This document shows positions 53,455-62,993 of a DNA stretch of 64,000 nt, in pieces. Every line of letters starts with the position of its first letter. Positions within the stretch are counted from its first letter, which is position 1. The stretch is from Sporopachydermia quercuum (lineage: Eukaryota > Ascomycota > Sporopachydermiomycetes > Sporopachydermiales > Sporopachydermiaceae): the NCBI GenBank assembly GCA_001599295.1, contig BCGN01000010.1, forward strand, positions 62,001-126,000, in the 5' to 3' direction. The notes under the pieces are model-generated. The model did not search any database. It had not been told where the DNA came from and saw only the letters and a program-made list of their open reading frames with translations. The translations under genes were made by a program, and so were the position numbers.

Positions 53455-54071
53455 TCCTAATAGTTTAACAATATTCATGAATATATCCTAAAGCAATATA
53501 TCCTAAAGCATTTATATTACATAAATGAATTCTGCATGGCTATTTACTTGATATATTGCCGGGACCTATGAAACAATATGTTAAAGCAAGCAGTAAAATT
53601 CAACTCGTCTAAGCCCTTCAGTTAGTGAATTATACATCGTTCACATGGTTCATTATTTCTCAATTATTATATGTGATTATTATCTAACAATTTCTACTAT
53701 TATTCCTATATTAACTACTTACATTAACCATAATTCACTATATCTACCACTACTTCAATTGTTATATCCTCTACTCTACTTCCAACAATTGTTTCCTACA
53801 TTACAGTTTAAGACCCACTAACGAGAACAGATTCCTATATCAAATGTATATCAATAAATATATCAAAATCAATTTATATACTATATGCCCATACACATCC
53901 TTTTCTGCATTCAAAGCAGATATTATCATCACAACTAACTAACTACACACATTAAAGGACTCCGTTTCCTTTATCCCATCAAGCTCCCATAGGTTTTCAC
54001 TCGTTCATTATGGAACTTTCTTCATTAATATCTTCCTTTTTTATCCTTAAAAATTCCATACATCTTCTTTA
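53455..54071. other. Convergent intergenic region, RPP40 / ABC transporter
   Basis: Very AT-rich 3' flanks. Includes a perfect 15-bp tandem duplication (53481-53510). Nothing else seen. Confidence 0.5.
53481..53510. repeat. 15-bp tandem duplication
   Basis: ATATATCCTAAAGCA twice, perfect, in the 3' flank of RPP40. It looks like a recent slippage event. Confidence 0.8.
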
Positions 54072-56408
54072 TTATAACTTTCTCAAATCAGTGTCTTCTT
54101 TCACCATTTCTTCCTCTTCTGCTTCTAACTCCTGTTGGATTTCATCCCACAGCTCATCGGACTCTGCTTCAGGTTTAGGCAGTGCATCATTTAATTCACT
54201 ACTTGGTTCCCCTTCTGTTGATTCTTTTAATAGTTTCCTCAATTCACTATACCTATTACTAAATAATGTATTGAATCTTCCCCATTCAATCACCTTACCT
54301 TCTGGACCCAATACAATAATATAGTCAGCTCGTTTAATTGTGGAAAGTCTATGAGCAATAGAAATAGTAGTACAGTTTTCACTCATTAGAGCTAGTAATG
54401 CTTGGTTCACAGCTGCCTCAGACTCAGAATCCAATGCTGATGTTGCTTCATCTAGAAACAACACATCAGGTTTTTTGATTAAAGCTCTGGCAATAGCTAT
54501 TCTTTGCTTCTGACCTCCACTTAATTGAGCCCCTCTTGGGCCAATGGTTGTTTCGAACCTGTCAGGGAAATCATAGATAAAAGAACAGTTGGCTTTGCGT
54601 GCAGCTTCTTCTATTTCTTCCATACTAGCTTTAGGGCAACTATAGGCAATATTCTCTGCAACGGTACCAGAGAAGAGAACAGGTTCCTGTTGGACGACTC
54701 CCATTCTTTGTCTTAGAGATTTAACTGAATATTCATTGATGTTAACATCATTGATTAAAATCTCACCTTTAGTTAGGTCATAAAATCTTAATAATAATGA
54801 AGTGATTGTAGATTTACCACCTCCCGATGGGCCAACTATACAAACGTTTGATCCAGCAGGAATAATGAAATTGAGACCGTTAAATATCTTCACTTTAGGT
54901 CTTGTTGGATAATGGAAATGCACATCACGGAACTCAATGGTTCCCCTTGCTGACACCATTTTCTTACCAGTAGTCAAAGGAATCGAAGATTGACGATCAA
55001 CGAGCTCAAACAATCTACTAGCAGCACCAGCACCTTTCATCAACTCTGAATAAAAACCAGATAATCCAAACATTGATGATCCTGTATAAGCAGCATACAT
55101 CATAAATGATGTCAGCTCACCAACTGTGATAGTGCCTCCTGATACTTTGTTGATACCAATAGCTAATAACGAAAGTAAACTAATGTTGCCTATAAAACCA
55201 GTAGTTCCAAAGAACACACCGGAAGTATAAGCTTCTCGTTTACCAATTTGAAAAACCTGTCGAATTTTATCGTTATATTTATGTACTTCAGCGATTTCAC
55301 CATTAAAACTCTGGACTGTTTTAACAGCACTTAATTGCTCTTCAGTCACTTTCGTTAAAGTACCAACGGATTCTTGTAAATCTCTAGATATCTGACGAAT
55401 TCGTTTACCATAAGTAAAAGCACCTAATGCTAATGGTGGGGCTATTACCAGCATAATAGTAGTTAATTGTAATGATACATAACTCATCATGCTAATACCT
55501 ACAACACCAGCAACAATAGCCCTCAAGCCATCGCTGACATTCTGAGTAACGGATCTTGAGACAATATTAGCATCAGTAGAAAGTCTTGAAATAATATCCC
55601 CGACTCTGTTAGCATCGAAAAATTCAGCATCTTGGGACACTGTTTTCTTAAACATATAAGAACGTAACCTTGATACTAATCGTTCACCAATCAATCGAAG
55701 CATGACAACACGACCAAAATTTGCTAATCCTCCAAGGAAGAACCAACCAGCAAGTAATCCAAAGAATGTGTATAAAGGAATACCATAGATTTGCTTCTGG
55801 GCTTCATCTGCAACAGTTGCAACATCAAGTAGTCTTCCAATGGATAATGGTAGAGACATAGAAACGGCTGATGATATACATAGTAATACGAATGCAATAA
55901 ACATAGGTTTGGTTTCTCGTTTAGCTAAAGAGAACAATCGAAGAATATCACCAAAACCAAATCTATTCTTCTGGGATTCTCGTTCGCTGAGTTTTGCCTT
56001 TGATTCAGGTTCAGGTGAAACTTCTGATGGCTCTGAACTAGTATTTAACACGGTATTAGTAGATTCATGTTCCTTGGTGTTATATGACTTGATCTCAATA
56101 GGAGAGTAATTATTGTTGTTTTTGCGTGAATCATTATTAACTGAATACTTTCTGACTTTTGACAAAATACTGCCTCTAAGAACAGTTTTTGATAATATCT
56201 TGGTTGCTTGATATCCGGGAACGTCAACATTTTTAGGCAGTAAGGTCCCTGACCTGTTTGAATGTTGAGTGCCTGGTAGAGTAGAATTGCTGAATAACCG
56301 AAACTGCTTCAACAAATGACATTCAGTTGGTTCTCCGTTCACAGGTATCGAGATGCCATAACGAAAGGATCCTAAACGACATTTACCCGCTATCCTGATA
56401 AACGTCAT
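54072..56408 (-). CDS. MDL1: Mitochondrial ABC half-transporter, MDL1 type
   Basis: 778 residues. The Arg/Ser-rich N-terminus (about 1-110) serves as a mitochondrial presequence. Then come a six-helix transmembrane domain (about 165-460) and one ATP-binding cassette: Walker A GPSGGGKST near 525, Q-loop VVQQEPVLFSG, signature LSGGQKQRIAIARAL, Walker B DVLFLDEATSALD and H-loop ISIAHRLST. The sequence is of the ABCB10/Mdl1 group (HYPTRPKVKIFNGLNF, FDANRVGDIISRLSTD). Mdl1 sits in the inner membrane and exports peptides produced by the m-AAA protease. Mdl2 is a close paralogue and cannot be fully excluded. An acidic C-terminal tail is present. Confidence 0.87.
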   Translation of the reverse strand: MTFIRIAGKCRLGSFRYGISIPVNGEPTECHLLKQFRLFSNSTLPGTQHSNRSGTLLPKNVDVPGYQATKILSKTVLRGSILSKVRKYSVNNDSRKNNNNYSPIEIKSYNTKEHESTNTVLNTSSEPSEVSPEPESKAKLSERESQKNRFGFGDILRLFSLAKRETKPMFIAFVLLCISSAVSMSLPLSIGRLLDVATVADEAQKQIYGIPLYTFFGLLAGWFFLGGLANFGRVVMLRLIGERLVSRLRSYMFKKTVSQDAEFFDANRVGDIISRLSTDANIVSRSVTQNVSDGLRAIVAGVVGISMMSYVSLQLTTIMLVIAPPLALGAFTYGKRIRQISRDLQESVGTLTKVTEEQLSAVKTVQSFNGEIAEVHKYNDKIRQVFQIGKREAYTSGVFFGTTGFIGNISLLSLLAIGINKVSGGTITVGELTSFMMYAAYTGSSMFGLSGFYSELMKGAGAASRLFELVDRQSSIPLTTGKKMVSARGTIEFRDVHFHYPTRPKVKIFNGLNFIIPAGSNVCIVGPSGGGKSTITSLLLRFYDLTKGEILINDVNINEYSVKSLRQRMGVVQQEPVLFSGTVAENIAYSCPKASMEEIEEAARKANCSFIYDFPDRFETTIGPRGAQLSGGQKQRIAIARALIKKPDVLFLDEATSALDSESEAAVNQALLALMSENCTTISIAHRLSTIKRADYIIVLGPEGKVIEWGRFNTLFSNRYSELRKLLKESTEGEPSSELNDALPKPEAESDELWDEIQQELEAEEEEMVKEDTDLRKL

Positions 56409-57979
56409 TTCGATATGGCTTACTTAGCCTTTAGTTTAAAGCTTGCTATACTTTTCAGTCCTTGAAAATAATAAAATCAACACTATTATAAAAGTATTAA
56501 ATTGATAGAATATTCAGTTAGATACTAATTTTCACTTTGTTTATTATCGGATTTCAATATCTCCAACCTGTTNTGTTGTCCTATAGTGCTTGCTCCTTAT
56601 TATGATAGACCTGTCGTGGAATGCAATCACCATACCATATGACGAGTCTTGTATACTTATGTGATGAAAACAGAACGGGTTTACTTTTCGGCTGTGTCAC
56701 CAATACTTAAAACGTTACTGTCTTCCTATCCAAAAGTCTTGTGAAGAGGAACACTGTCGGTGTAGCCAACATATATTAATCCTTCTCTTTGCTTCATATA
56801 CAGGCAATGTCAATCTTCGGTCACAATTGCAATCGCAATCCTTAGCAATAACGTATATGCTTGTTATATTAACTACTTAAATAACAACGCAGTACTGCTG
56901 ATTCGTCCATTGATTTTTCGCTTCGTGGTGTAAAAATATTTAACATTAATCAAGAAATAAACACTATAATACTAAACAACACATATCATTTGCATCCCAG
57001 TCGATTATAATATGATGATTTGATAGGTACAAATTACGAATAGTGAAAACTATGTTCCTTATCCTCGCGACGTTGGACAAAAGTTTCATTGGACTTTCGA
57101 ACGGGATAAAATTCCGTGTCCCGGCACACGGATGATAAGTAAGTTTACAGGGTGCTGCTGGGTGAGGATTTTGGACAGAGTTTGAAACTGGGATGAGGTA
57201 CATGTAGAGAGCAGAAAGAGATTTTATATTAAGTACGAAAAGAAAAAGGGTAATAATAACAGTCTATGAGGTATGATGGTACAAGTTATTTATATTCTAT
57301 ATTTATTTATGTATTCAAAGTTGGGAGTGAAGAGGGCTTTATGAAATTAATTATCTATATCAGTGAAGGTATCCAGGGAAGCAGACTGTAGACTCAGATG
57401 TGATGTATTGTTGTAATGAGGTACAAAGCAGGGCTATGTGTCTAAATGACACTTACGAAGAGAAGGTTGAGAAAGTTGAGTTCATAAATTTGTATTCTAT
57501 GTAATCATAATAATTAAATGTTCTAGGAAAATAAAATGTTATAGGCATGTAAATTATACAAAAAAGATCAGTAAGTGCAGTGAAACATTTATGTTGATTG
57601 AATTTCTCGTTTCATCATTAAGTCGTAATTCAAGGCTTTGTAGGCATAGAAGAACGTGTTCCGATCAAGCCGGATTGCTGTATTATACTTGAGACTGTTA
57701 TTTACGCCATGTGGTACATTTCAAAATTGATGAATATTGATGAACGAACTAGAATGTACACTTTCGTTAACTCATTCAATCATTCTTCAATTTACTTTCG
57801 AGTTATAGCATTCATATGTTCAATTGTATTGTGCATTGTAATTCGCTTTCATTAGAGAAACGAAACTAAATGGCTTATGCTGTGAAGAGAAGAAAGCCGC
57901 AGATAGCTAGAAGAATGGTCAAACAGAGCTTCCCGTATCATGCAGATAATTCTTATAAATTTCATTCCTTTCTTTTTGG
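56409..57979. other. Long intergenic region, ABC transporter promoter and FAD1 3' flank
   Basis: Mostly AT-rich, with a GC-richer spot at about 57040-57200. That spot contains nested inverted repeats (57058-57139, listed separately) and a 79-codon ATG-started minus-strand frame (57203-56964) of unknown character. One ambiguous base at 56573. No tRNA recognised. Confidence 0.45.
57058..57139. ncRNA. Nested inverted repeats, cloverleaf-like, doubtful RNA
   Basis: CTTATC (57058-57063) and GATAAG (57134-57139) can close a stem over 82 nt. Inside, TCCGTGT (57113-57119) and ACACGGA (57126-57132) form a perfect 7-bp hairpin with a 6-nt loop, and AAAGT/ACTTT near 57081-57098 can form another. It lacks the A and B boxes of a tRNA. 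It may equally be part of a protein-coding exon on the minus strand, since a 79-codon frame overlaps it. Confidence 0.2.
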
Positions 57980-59131
57980 TTATTTTTTGTTGACATGACG
58001 ACCTAATCTTTCCAGTTCATCATCCCGTAGGAAATAGGCAGGTTTGAACCCGTCAGAATCGTTCTGGGATGGTTCTCCATTCTTTGACAACATGGGGTTT
58101 CTTATGGTATTATTCGTGCTACCAAGTGATGTATATCCTAGATCGTACAAAGAGCAGTACTCAGTTTTAGTCCGCAAAAGAAACTCCCATATTTCGTTGT
58201 ACTTCCAATCAATTATGGGGTGTACACGCATAAAATCAGGCCAGCCGTGATCAGTCTTTTGAAAGAATGTGAGATTCTCGCCATAAGGGTCTGTACGTCG
58301 AATTCCAACTAATATAGCTTTGATAACGCACACCGATGAAACTGACGATGGAGATCCTGTAGACGATGATAAAGGAGTTGATGGCTCTGAATAATATTGT
58401 GTAGACTTCAGATGAATGTACTTATCAAAAGCAGTTTTCATAGGTGAAGGCAGTTTGATCAAATCTAGTTGATACTTTTCTTCGCACTTTTTAGTGAATA
58501 CTTCAGCCTCTTCAAATACATTCTCAGAGTAAACATAAACAGAATTTAGTTTATGAGGGAATTCTTCGAATTCCCATGAGTTGATTATGCTGTGATTTAA
58601 TAAAGCACATAAGTATAGTATAAGCATCACGAGACAGTCCTTACCGCCATTAAATGACATTGAGATTTCATTTAAAGTATATGTGCTCAAGGCTTCATCT
58701 ATCACTCCTAAAGAAACCAAAACAGCTTCTTTGGTCTGATTAAGTAAAACCTGTGAGTTATAAGGATATGCTGCTTCTGGATCATTATCTGGGTCTTCGA
58801 TCTCATAATTCAGAAACTTATGTATGGCGTCTAACGCTTCTGAACATACTAAAAACAACTTGTTCGACTGTATATATTTCTTAGGTATTAAATTTCGATA
58901 ATTAGAGTAGAAAGTGTTGAAGTTTGAAACATTTTTGTAGATGTTAATTGCTGAACCATGTTCTTCCTGTTCTAATTTGCCTTCCTTTTCTCTTTTCCTA
59001 TCTCCATCTTCTTCAATGCAGTTTTCTATATGACTAGTCATAATTTTATCATCTAATCTAAAGTCCACATCCTTCTGCAAACTGTCATCCAATAATCCCT
59101 TACTAAATGGAATTGGCAAAACTGGCATCAT
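57980..59131 (-). CDS. FAD1: FAD synthetase
   Basis: 383 residues, against 306 in S. cerevisiae. It adenylates FMN to FAD and belongs to the PAPS-reductase-like fold. The ATP-binding PP-loop is SFNGGKD at 159-165. Further motifs are GIRRTDPYG (near 274), RVHPIIDWKYNEIWEFL and YCSLYDLGYTSLGSTNNT, all typical of eukaryotic Fad1. The C-terminus FKPAYFLRDDELERLGR is also characteristic. The extra length is a charged N-terminal extension (about 1-75) without recognised motif and a Ser-rich insertion (about 245-262). Two ATGs stand at the start; a downstream Met at residue 31 could also be used. Confidence 0.95.
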   Translation of the reverse strand: MMPVLPIPFSKGLLDDSLQKDVDFRLDDKIMTSHIENCIEEDGDRKREKEGKLEQEEHGSAINIYKNVSNFNTFYSNYRNLIPKKYIQSNKLFLVCSEALDAIHKFLNYEIEDPDNDPEAAYPYNSQVLLNQTKEAVLVSLGVIDEALSTYTLNEISMSFNGGKDCLVMLILYLCALLNHSIINSWEFEEFPHKLNSVYVYSENVFEEAEVFTKKCEEKYQLDLIKLPSPMKTAFDKYIHLKSTQYYSEPSTPLSSSTGSPSSVSSVCVIKAILVGIRRTDPYGENLTFFQKTDHGWPDFMRVHPIIDWKYNEIWEFLLRTKTEYCSLYDLGYTSLGSTNNTIRNPMLSKNGEPSQNDSDGFKPAYFLRDDELERLGRHVNKK

Positions 59132-61048
59132 TTCCTCAATAGTGTTTTGTTGTCGTGTCTAACTCAATATTATTATCTGTTCATAATAATGATAAGCTGT
59201 GTTTTTCACCTTCCTGAGTTCAAAGTCGTTCTTTTGGCCTTTAAAAAATAAAGTTTAAGCGATTTCTTGTTAGGAAGACAGTTGGAAAAATAATTAAAGA
59301 TGATGTGATCTTGGTAAAAGGTTAAATGCGTTTCTCCGGCGGAGAGTGATTGAGTGGGTTGTCGGAAGGTTCGTACTGCTGGTAGGTGAAAGATGAGCAA
59401 ATAATTTTTCAAGTAGTTAGGACTATGTTTTTTCAGAGATTTGGGATTCGGGATTTGAGATTTGATTAGTTTGAATGTATGAGTGGTTATACTTGAAAGA
59501 CCGCTGGCTTGAATGGTGCACGTGATTTTAGTATTTGGACTCAAATAAATTAGACGATTAAAGTGACGGTATGAATATCTTATCTTATACTGGTTGAGTG
59601 ACGATTCTGGTGTGATAAAGAATATAACTGATTTCAGAGCAGAGGTTATTCTTTTCAGTGTTCTAGTATACCCTCGTGCCTATGATCCAGTGTGCTTGAA
59701 ACTAGTTACTGCAGTAAGAAGTGTTGCTGTAAGACTTCTAATTCAGCAGATCAACCCCCAGAAATTCTTTTCTCTCATTCTTCTACAGTTATATCATCAA
59801 TTGGAACATTTGCTTTATTTATATTAGTTGTTATATCCAAGCTCGGTTAGTTCTATCAAATTTATTCTTTCTTGGAAAGGAATAACTGACACCCCAGATT
59901 CAAAATTAAAGTTTCATCAGTGCAAACGTTATTTCTTATTCTTGCAATCTCGAATTAAAGCTTTCATTCAACTAACTGAGGGAATGTATATTTAACAAGC
60001 AGTAGAGACTTTATATTTTCTTGACAAAGTATGATATTGGATGTTCAAAGACCGAATAATTGGCGAGCAAATAATCTTTTTAGAATATAGAACTCTTCTC
60101 ACCACTTATCTGTAGAGAGAGGTTGCTTTACACTTTTATGTAACAGGTGCCAGGTAATTCCGTCTATATGCAGTAATATGCATCCCACATAAAATATTGC
60201 AGGAAGTGGCCTCTAACCCCGCATTAATGACATTTTATTGTCGGATAGAGCAATTACGAAACATCATAATAGAAAACCAAAAGAAGATAGAAGAATTTCT
60301 AAGGCGGAGAGAAATACGAGCATTGCTTCTACGGAGTTCTGTTCATGAGTTTATCTAGTCCTGAAAGATCACTTTATTTATCAAATCTTCCATCTAACCT
60401 ACTCGTATTTACAGATTATAGTAACTAAAATTAGTTAGGTGTCTATCTATCTTCTTGCCTCCGCCTCATCAATCTGATATGGTTAGCAAGTTGGATTTAC
60501 TGATCGGAGAAATGATTCCCATTAATTAATTATCACGTGCACCATTTTTAAACTATCAAGATAGAAGAGTTACTACTTCCTTCCCATTCTTTTTCTGCTC
60601 ACGTATTACGGTATTAAACTAGTTCGAGGCAAAAAAAGAAAGGTGTCGGTGCATTTTTGGATAACTCACTAATTAATTCATAAGCAAAGTAGTGACTTCG
60701 AAACTCAAATTCAGAAAGCACTCTTATTGAAGAAAGATATCAATAGTATCTCTTGCTTTTGGCTCTTCCTACCCATCGTATCTCCCAACTCCCCCCTTCA
60801 ACTATCGTAAGTATCATCTTCACGTCTCCCTTTACTATTATTCCTAACCACTTCACGTCTCACCACATTAGCAAGCTCNTTCTTCTTCTTTCCTTTATTC
60901 TAGTTTGCAAATCCTGAAAATGTGATTATAGTCAGATTGGGGTTACTTACTTCTTTACGCGATAAGTATAAGTAGATCGATGAAAATATACATTCATAAA
61001 TCGACATTGTATCTGCTCAATTTATGTACGAACTAGCTGTTCTTGACA
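59132..61048. promoter_or_regulatory. Divergent intergenic region, FAD1 / MTR2
   Basis: CACGTG at 59519-59524 and 60534-60539. A C/T-rich stretch at about 60755-60810 may be the MTR2 initiation region and leads into a candidate 5' UTR intron (60807-60871). Frames at 59206-59544 (minus) and 59594-59827 (plus) open only with TTG and I do not trust them. One ambiguous base at 60879. Confidence 0.5.
60807..60871 (+). other. Candidate 5' UTR intron of MTR2
   Basis: 65 nt, with GTAAGT at 60807-60812, CCTAAC at 60843-60848 and CATTAG ending at 60871. Its length matches the coding introns of RPP40 and MTR2. There is no coding frame across it. Confidence 0.4.
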
Positions 61049-61585
61049 ATGAGTACAAACCAAAAATTAAGTAAGTTGAAATTTGTACTCTCCCATTGAG
61101 AAAATCTTTCATATAACATTAGCTAACTGAAAATAGTTCATCAAAGCGAATCGCTTTGGAAGAAATTTTTTCACACAATGGATGCGTCAGATCTACAATC
61201 TTCAGCATTAAGTAGTATCATATTGCCATCAGCGCCCATTTTGTTTGATGGTAACCCACTTGCAGGATCTGGTGGGTTTGAACAATTATTAGCTACATTA
61301 CCAACGTCTCAGCACTTCGTAAATAACTGGGATTGTCACGCTGTAGTAGTCAATGGAACAGGAGTAGTTAATATGGTAATAACAGGTAAATGCCGCTTTG
61401 ACGAAAGTGGTAAGCGAAGGTCATTGAACGGAAATGGAATTTCAACTGGGCCAACGTTAGGAACCAAAAGTAATTGGTTTGGGTTCCATTGTGTGCTGAT
61501 AGTTAATGAAAATGTTGACCAAATAGTAAGCGTTGATTATAGACTGGTTCATGTGCCTGATGATACAATACTGAAAGTGGTATAA
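61049..61585 (+). CDS. MTR2: mRNA export factor Mtr2, two exons
   Basis: 156 residues after joining 61049-61070 to 61137-61585. Exon 1 encodes only MSTNQKL plus one base. The frame then continues IHQSESLWKKFFHTMDASD. An NTF2-like fold: the RFDESGKRR...GTKSNWFGFHCVLIVNENV...SVDYRLVHVPDDTILKV block follows C. albicans Mtr2 (RFDQSGRNRLGES...WFGVDVNLVVDENV...MDYRFTYVPNDSIIKV). Mtr2 pairs with Mex67 to carry mRNA and 60S subunits through nuclear pores. Without splicing, translation would start at the ATG at 61178 and lose the first helix. The family diverges fast, but the spliced N-terminus restores the expected start. Confidence 0.88.
61071..61136 (+). other. Spliceosomal intron in MTR2
   Basis: 66 nt, phase 1, with GTAAGT at 61071-61076, GCTAAC at 61122-61127 and AAATAG ending at 61136. 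Splicing joins a proper ATG to the conserved first helix in frame. Confidence 0.88.
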
Positions 61586-62066
61586 AAGAAGAAGGAACTG
61601 GAGAGAAGAATGTTTCAGTGATCGGTGCTGTAAAATATAGAAGAAGATATACAGGCAGGGATCCTTCGGAGTCCCACAGAATGTTATAGAAGTTTGGACA
61701 GATTGAAGAAGATCATGGTTTGATTCAAAGACATATATTTGATGAGATTAGTATTGTGATTAAAGCACTTCATTCAAATGAATGCATTCATAACAAACAT
61801 AGAAAAGAATCATAAAATCATCGTATCTATTTGTCATTTTTTACAGGGTTTCAACTAGTTCACGCTTTCTTGTATTTTGTTCACTACAAAGTATTAATAA
61901 TAATTACAGGATGAATTTACAACTGCCATAGTTTCTCTTGTGGTTGTTTTCTCGATGTTTTGCAAACAGCTTCAATGTAACTAAACTAAAATGGCAAAAA
62001 CAACTAAATGTAACCACCAGATTTATTCAACCAATTATATACCAAACGCTAAACAAAAACTGCAAT
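61586..62066. other. Convergent intergenic region, MTR2 / SUR7-family gene
   Basis: AT-rich 3' flanks, nothing recognised. Confidence 0.5.
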
Positions 62067-62993
62067 TCATCGCGCGACAGGAGCATAACCACCATTTAAC
62101 TGACTTGGTCCTGCTGGAGCATACACACTTGCAGTAGGTTCGTATTGCTGATGAATGAACGGTTGCTTTTCTAATTGTATATCTTGCGTGGAGTTGTTGT
62201 TCCTACTGGAAGTTGAACCACAGCAGCAAGTGAATAAGAACAAGAAGAAAGATATAAAGTTAGCAACAACAGCAGCAATACCCATGCCAAAGAAGTATCT
62301 ATTCAAAGCAATAGTAATACCAAAGTCATCCACGACGTTATTAAACGTATTTCTGATATAAAGAAAAACTCCCAAAGCACCAAAAATTGCAATCGCCAAA
62401 AATGCTGATGAGAAGAAAGTAATAAAAGCAGTGCATAAAGAACCCAGTTTTGAGTTGAATGCGCAAAACGATAGAAGTAATTGTATGATTGTCAAAGAAA
62501 ACCCAATGATTATTGTAACGAAAATGACTCGACACATACTTCGATACACTGACCAATAGTCATTGATGTCTTGTGGAAGTTCTACAAAATCACTAGCAGT
62601 ATCAAGCACATCTTCCGTAGAAACAACGTCATTAGTGATCACTTTCACAGGATCAAAGACGAACATTGCCTCTGGGTCAGAGCAGTAGAAAATGTTATCA
62701 CCTTGGCCAGGTGCTGATTTGGAAGTACCATTTCCTTTGCAGTAATTCCATAGTGATGTCGTATAGAAATCTGGTAAACCAAGCGCTTCTAGAGCATCTG
62801 CTGTGTCTGGTATTGTGATACCTGGTAGTAGATTTGATAAGTCCGCATTTGCTAAACTTAGTTTCGCCAGATAAACCTTCTCCAGTGGACCTGTAAGACA
62901 GCCAACAAAACAAATAACTGACAATATGATGGATGAAAGGGATAAGATAAACGGTATCATTACCCAAAATATCCTACAAGCAGAAGCAGTCAT
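62067..62993 (-). CDS. SUR7/PalI-family plasma-membrane protein
   Basis: 308 residues. Four membrane segments at about 10-30, 158-180, 192-215 and 235-258 with a large extracellular loop between the first two. The loop carries LWNYCKGNG, an aromatic-cysteine motif of the kind found in the Sur7/PalI family (claudin-like). The cytosolic tail is Asn/Gln-rich with CCCGS after the last helix. Family members organise eisosomes and the MCC membrane domain (Sur7, Fmp45, Pun1) or act in pH sensing (PalI/Rim9). The long loop and short tail favour the Sur7/Fmp45 side, but I cannot choose a member. Confidence 0.72.
   Translation of the reverse strand: MTASACRIFWVMIPFILSLSSIILSVICFVGCLTGPLEKVYLAKLSLANADLSNLLPGITIPDTADALEALGLPDFYTTSLWNYCKGNGTSKSAPGQGDNIFYCSDPEAMFVFDPVKVITNDVVSTEDVLDTASDFVELPQDINDYWSVYRSMCRVIFVTIIIGFSLTIIQLLLSFCAFNSKLGSLCTAFITFFSSAFLAIAIFGALGVFLYIRNTFNNVVDDFGITIALNRYFFGMGIAAVVANFISFFLFLFTCCCGSTSSRNNNSTQDIQLEKQPFIHQQYEPTASVYAPAGPSQLNGGYAPVAR

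Noticed and set aside
38431-59131. Idea of a metabolic gene cluster (URA3, MET2, FAD1)
   Set aside because: The genes belong to unrelated pathways, lie on long separate promoters and are interspersed with unrelated genes.
59206-59827. Frames on both strands in the FAD1 promoter region
   Set aside because: Both start with TTG; no homology, no splice support.
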